Positions 4,218 through 7,065 of a stretch of DNA of 7,065 nt are shown piece after piece (position 1 is the stretch's first letter; each line of letters opens with the position of its first letter). The notes under the pieces are model-generated. The model was not told the origin of the DNA and made no database searches. It saw only the letters and a program-made list of their open reading frames with translations. The DNA comes from Nitrososphaerota archaeon. GTDB taxonomy: Archaea; Thermoproteota; Nitrososphaeria; Nitrososphaerales; CADDZS01. Where the stretch lies: NCBI GenBank assembly GCA_027314685.1, contig DAHVAI010000222.1:1-7065 (forward strand), read 5' to 3'. The position numbers and the translations under genes were made by a program.

Positions 4218-4225
4218 TTAAATTT
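4218..4225 (+). promoter_or_regulatory. TATA box for the mutase-thiL operon
   Basis: TTAAATTT is centred about 26-27 bp before position 4248, predicting transcription start at or next to the ATG at 4248-4250 and only a few nucleotides before the TTG at 4252. The two divergent promoters share the 85-bp gap with tRNA-Thr. Confidence 0.5.
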
Positions 4226-4251
4226 AGCAGTCATTCACCAAGTGATCATGG

Positions 4252-5616
4252 TTGGCTATAGTCACCGTTTCTGGCGTTCGTGGAGTTGTCAATCATGATC
4301 TCGATGTTTCCCAGTCGTTGGAGTTTGCACTAAAGTTTGGGAACTACTTGAAAGGAGGGAAGGTAGCAGTTGCGACAGACACAAGAAAAACAGCAGAGGT
4401 ACTCAAAGGGGCTGTCACTTCAGGATTGGTCTTTGCTGGATGCGACGTGTTTGATCTCGGATACTCCTCTACGCCGTCTGTATTCAAGGAGGTTCTCGTA
4501 AGAAAACTTGATGGAGGCATTATGATTACTGCATCGCACAACCCTCCCGAGTGGAACGGAATAAAATTTGTGATCGCTCCCGGGCGCGGCATCTACGAGA
4601 CTGAGCTCTCGGCGATCCAGAATACGTCAGGTGCTCCTGCCCCTCGTATGGGACATCTTTTCTCAAACCGACCGCTTTACCTCGAGGCACTATCCAACAA
4701 GGCAGGTAAGCATTCTGCGAATGGTGTGAAAGTCGGACTGGACTTGGCTGGAGGAGTGGGTTGCATGTTTATTCCCAGTATAATTTCCCAGCAAGGTTGC
4801 GTTGTTCACTCCATACATACAACACCCGGCATCTTCCCAAGAATAATAGATCCCACAGTAGATCCATTGACAGCGCTCTCAAACATAGTGGTCGATTCCA
4901 CCAGCGATGTGGGATTCGCTTTCGACTGCGATGCCGATCGACTCGTGATCGTTGACGCGCAAGGAAAGAAATTGAACGGTGATGCGACGCTCCTCATTTG
5001 CCTGCGATACTTTTTGGAAAATTCGAGGAACCGGAATGTGGCTGTCAGTGCCGATACGTCTCTTGCCGCAGAGGACCTAGTTAGGGAGTACAACGGCAGA
5101 ATCATCCGTTCCAAAGTTGGAGAGGCAAACGTGGTAAGAAAGATACTTGAGAACAACTGCGGGGCAGGCGGGGAAGGTAGCTCTGGTGGCTACATAGAGC
5201 CAGGATTTGTGATGTGCAGAGACGGAGTCTACGGGGCCACTACCATAACGCGCATGATCAAGGAGGAAGGTTCATTGAAGTATGTCCTATCGCAGTTCTC
5301 CGAGTATCATCAGGAGCGCGTAAACGTGCGAATTGACAGGAGCCTCGGTCCTGTGATTCTGAACGAGCTTGCAGCGGCTGAGAAAGGACCAGATCTCACA
5401 GACGGAGTGAAGATACTCCCGGACAGCAAATCCTGGGTATTGATCCGAGCATCAAACACGGAGAACTTGATGCGTGTCTCCGCAGAGGCAAAGACTGAAC
5501 AGCAAGCAAAAGACCTAGTTTCCGTGTACTCGGGCAGAATCAAGGAGATTGCTTCCGGTCTAGAGCATGACGCAGTAAGTTGGGGAGTCAATGACTCGAT
5601 CGGCAAATACAGTTGA
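4252..5616 (+). CDS. Phosphohexomutase (phosphoglucosamine/phosphomannomutase family)
   Basis: This 454-residue alpha-D-phosphohexomutase interconverts hexose-6-phosphate and hexose-1-phosphate through a phosphoserine, feeding UDP-GlcNAc or GDP-Man synthesis. Motifs in order: SGVRG (7-11); catalytic loop TASHNPPEWNGIKF with phospho-Ser95; Mg loop DCDADR with D225, D227 and D229; sugar-specificity loop GEGSSGGY (307-314); RDG (323-325); phosphate loop RASNTENLMRV (399-409), where the usual Pro after TE is Asn. All four domains are present and the length is normal. The start is TTG at 4252: TGA lies three codons upstream in frame, and the nearby ATG at 4248 is out of frame. The last 26 nt overlap thiL, implying coupled translation. 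The exact sugar cannot be fixed; a second paralogue lies 0.9 kb away. Confidence 0.9.
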   Translation: MAIVTVSGVRGVVNHDLDVSQSLEFALKFGNYLKGGKVAVATDTRKTAEVLKGAVTSGLVFAGCDVFDLGYSSTPSVFKEVLVRKLDGGIMITASHNPPEWNGIKFVIAPGRGIYETELSAIQNTSGAPAPRMGHLFSNRPLYLEALSNKAGKHSANGVKVGLDLAGGVGCMFIPSIISQQGCVVHSIHTTPGIFPRIIDPTVDPLTALSNIVVDSTSDVGFAFDCDADRLVIVDAQGKKLNGDATLLICLRYFLENSRNRNVAVSADTSLAAEDLVREYNGRIIRSKVGEANVVRKILENNCGAGGEGSSGGYIEPGFVMCRDGVYGATTITRMIKEEGSLKYVLSQFSEYHQERVNVRIDRSLGPVILNELAAAEKGPDLTDGVKILPDSKSWVLIRASNTENLMRVSAEAKTEQQAKDLVSVYSGRIKEIASGLEHDAVSWGVNDSIGKYS

Positions 5617-6553
5617 GGAAGAAGAAATCATCAGTCTGATTTGGAAAAGGATTCGCAGACCTCATGGAAAAGATCCTTTCGACGACGATGTTGCATGGGT
5701 CTTAAACAGACCGACCAAATGTATCGTTGAGAAGGCAGACATGCTTGTCGCGGCGACGGACTGTCCGAAACAAATGACTCCATCCCAAATTGCGCGCAAA
5801 TCGATCACATCCTGCGTAAGCGATTTTGCGGCAAAGGGAGTGATGCCTACTTATTGCATTGTATCCATTGGGTTGCCCAAGAAACTCGCGACAAGGCAAT
5901 ACGTGACAGGTCTGGGCGACGGTTTTTCAAAAGCCCAGAAGCGGTACGGCGTAGAGATTATTGCTGGAGATATGAATGCGACTGCAAATGACGTGGTCAT
6001 TGATTGTTCCCTCTTTGGTTTTTCAGACAGTGTGGTACGTCGTAACGGTGCGAAACCTGGTGACCTCGTAGGAGTCACCGGACCCTTTGGACATCAAAAC
6101 GCTGGATTGTCGCTGCTATTGGACAAAGCGACATCGAAAGACTTCGAGTTTAGGAAACGCGCACTGTACTCTGTCCTGGAGCCGGTTGCCCGATTGGAGA
6201 CGGGGACAGAGATTGCTCCCTACCTTTCAAGTTCAATAGATAGCTCGGACGGCTTGGCGCTTTCGCTCTACCACCTTGCAGAGTCTAGCAGAGTATCCAT
6301 TGAAGTTGATAATCTCCCCGTCAGCAAAGGTCTAGAATCATTTGCCAAAGCCAACAGCAAGAACGTGTCTGATCTTGTCCTCTTTGGTGGCGAAGAATAC
6401 GAGATAGTTTGTACGTTTGATCCCAAGCACAGGTCCCTGCTCAAACGGTACGGGATCACAATTATTGGAGTCGTTGCTCAAGGAAGACCTTCAGTCTTGT
6501 TCGATGGGAATGAGATTCCAAGGCGCGGCTGGCTACATTTTCCAGTATCCTAG
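5591..6553 (+). CDS. thiL: Thiamine-monophosphate kinase
   Basis: This 320-residue ATP-grasp-like member of the PurM/ThiL/SelD superfamily phosphorylates thiamine monophosphate to the active cofactor thiamine pyrophosphate in the cytoplasm. Visible family motifs are FDDDVAWV (30-37, Mg and nucleotide binding), EKADMLV (47-53), SITSCVSDFAAKGVMP (71-86, the S-ND-AAMGA-P motif), IIAGDMN (123-129, the GGD motif), TGPFGHQNAGL (163-173), SIDSSDGLALSL (215-226, the DISDGL motif) and FGGEEYEIV (265-273, the FGGEDYEL motif). The length is typical. The ATG at 5591 lies inside the end of the upstream mutase, with a 26-nt overlap in another frame; no later start would keep the N-terminal DDD motif. The stop TAG shares a CTAG with the convergent mutase gene. 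Other PurM-fold enzymes are less likely given SSDGL and GGEEYE. Confidence 0.92.
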   Translation: MTRSANTVEEEEIISLIWKRIRRPHGKDPFDDDVAWVLNRPTKCIVEKADMLVAATDCPKQMTPSQIARKSITSCVSDFAAKGVMPTYCIVSIGLPKKLATRQYVTGLGDGFSKAQKRYGVEIIAGDMNATANDVVIDCSLFGFSDSVVRRNGAKPGDLVGVTGPFGHQNAGLSLLLDKATSKDFEFRKRALYSVLEPVARLETGTEIAPYLSSSIDSSDGLALSLYHLAESSRVSIEVDNLPVSKGLESFAKANSKNVSDLVLFGGEEYEIVCTFDPKHRSLLKRYGITIIGVVAQGRPSVLFDGNEIPRRGWLHFPVS

Positions 6554-7065
6554 CTCTGTTTGATTGCTTCTTCTACCAGTCCTTCGAACTTTTGGTAGAT
6601 GGATTCGATCTTGTCTTCACTCTCGGATTCTGCAAACACTCTGATTAGCGGTTCTGTTCCGCTTGGACGCAGCAGTATCCAGGTCTTATCATCGACCCAT
6701 ATCTTCAGCCCATCGGTTCGATCAATTCTACCTTCATTTGAGCTCCATTGTTCCAAGATCTCCATAACTTTCTTTTTCTTTTCGTTTGGACATTCAAACT
6801 TGCCCTTCTTCTGATGGAAAGCCTGAAGCCTGGAAATTGCTTTTGAGAAACTCTCGCGCTTGAAAGCTAGTGCCTCCAATACAAGCGCAGTGGTCATACC
6901 GCCGTCCCTTACAGGAATATGGGGTCCGAAGAAAAATCCGCCGTTCTCCTCTAATCCGAGGGAAGCGTGGCTGTTAATCATGGCTCTCGACACGTCAACG
7001 CTCCCAACAGTGGTCCAGATTACACCGCATCCGTGTTTGGCTGCCACGATGCCCACCAGCGAAGA
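6550..7065 (-). CDS. glmM: GlmM-like phosphohexomutase, C-terminal part (truncated by window)
   Basis: The last 171 residues of a second alpha-D-phosphohexomutase; the frame stays open through the right edge and the N-terminal half lies outside. Visible are the end of domain 3 (SSLVGIVAAKHGCGVIWTTV), the sugar loop LEENGGFFFG, the following PVRDGGMTTA, and domain 4 with the phosphate loop RPSGTEPLIRVFAES. GEENGG-type loops and an intact RPSGTEP are usual in archaeal phosphoglucosamine mutases, which make GlcN-1-P for UDP-GlcNAc. Here the Gly before EENGG is Leu. The missing part must carry the catalytic Ser and DxDxD loop. It is clearly a different paralogue from the one at 4252-5616, with different sugar and phosphate loops. 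It converges on thiL with overlapping stops. GlmM is favoured over phosphomannomutase but not proven. Confidence 0.85.
   Translation of the reverse strand, partial: SSLVGIVAAKHGCGVIWTTVGSVDVSRAMINSHASLGLEENGGFFFGPHIPVRDGGMTTALVLEALAFKRESFSKAISRLQAFHQKKGKFECPNEKKKKVMEILEQWSSNEGRIDRTDGLKIWVDDKTWILLRPSGTEPLIRVFAESESEDKIESIYQKFEGLVEEAIKQS

Noticed and set aside
1..7065. CRISPR array, insertion sequence, phage, or defence/toxin genes
   Set aside because: No regularly spaced direct repeats of 20 bp or more, no transposase, integrase or nuclease-helicase motifs, and no terminal inverted repeats were seen on either strand.

Overview
The window looks like ordinary chromosome from a TACK-type archaeon, most likely a thaumarchaeon (Nitrososphaeria) or close relative. 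Supporting signs are an archaeal/eukaryotic-type ribosomal protein eS17 with an acidic tail, two tRNA genes interrupted by short introns (one at a non-canonical position), TATA boxes about 26-28 bp before several start codons instead of Shine-Dalgarno motifs, an archaeal-type thiL, and two archaeal-type phosphohexomutases. Base composition looks moderate by eye. The phylum is an inference.

Left part (1-1933, all minus strand). Reading leftwards: a tRNA-Leu(GAG) carrying two introns and an encoded CCA end; a promoter and a 109-residue protein with paired zinc-ligand motifs; a TatD-family metal-dependent hydrolase 5 nt further on; ribosomal protein eS17; and a ParB/Srx-fold (SerK-like) gene that runs off the left edge. 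The last four may form one transcription unit.

Middle part (1934-4062). A divergent PrxQ/Bcp peroxiredoxin is followed by a 32-residue, extremely basic small ORF. Next comes about 720 bp without a convincing protein gene, which contains a dense cluster of GAGCT/AGCTC motifs, hairpins and an orphan TATA-like box. A stand-alone minus-strand V4R-domain protein follows with its own promoter, then about 200 bp of non-coding DNA with one large imperfect hairpin.

Right part (4063-7065). A tRNA-Thr(CGU) with one intron diverges from a plus-strand phosphohexomutase gene. The mutase overlaps thiL (thiamine-monophosphate kinase) by 26 nt. thiL converges on a second, truncated phosphohexomutase (GlmM-like), and the two stop codons share one CTAG palindrome.

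The functions are mostly housekeeping: translation (two tRNAs, eS17), nucleotide-sugar and glycan precursor supply (two mutases), thiamine cofactor synthesis, and peroxide defence. I see no CRISPR array, insertion sequence, phage gene or defence island. The most unusual items are the two-intron tRNA-Leu, the tiny basic ORF with the GAGCT-rich non-coding tract behind it, and the unusually frequent TTG start codons.
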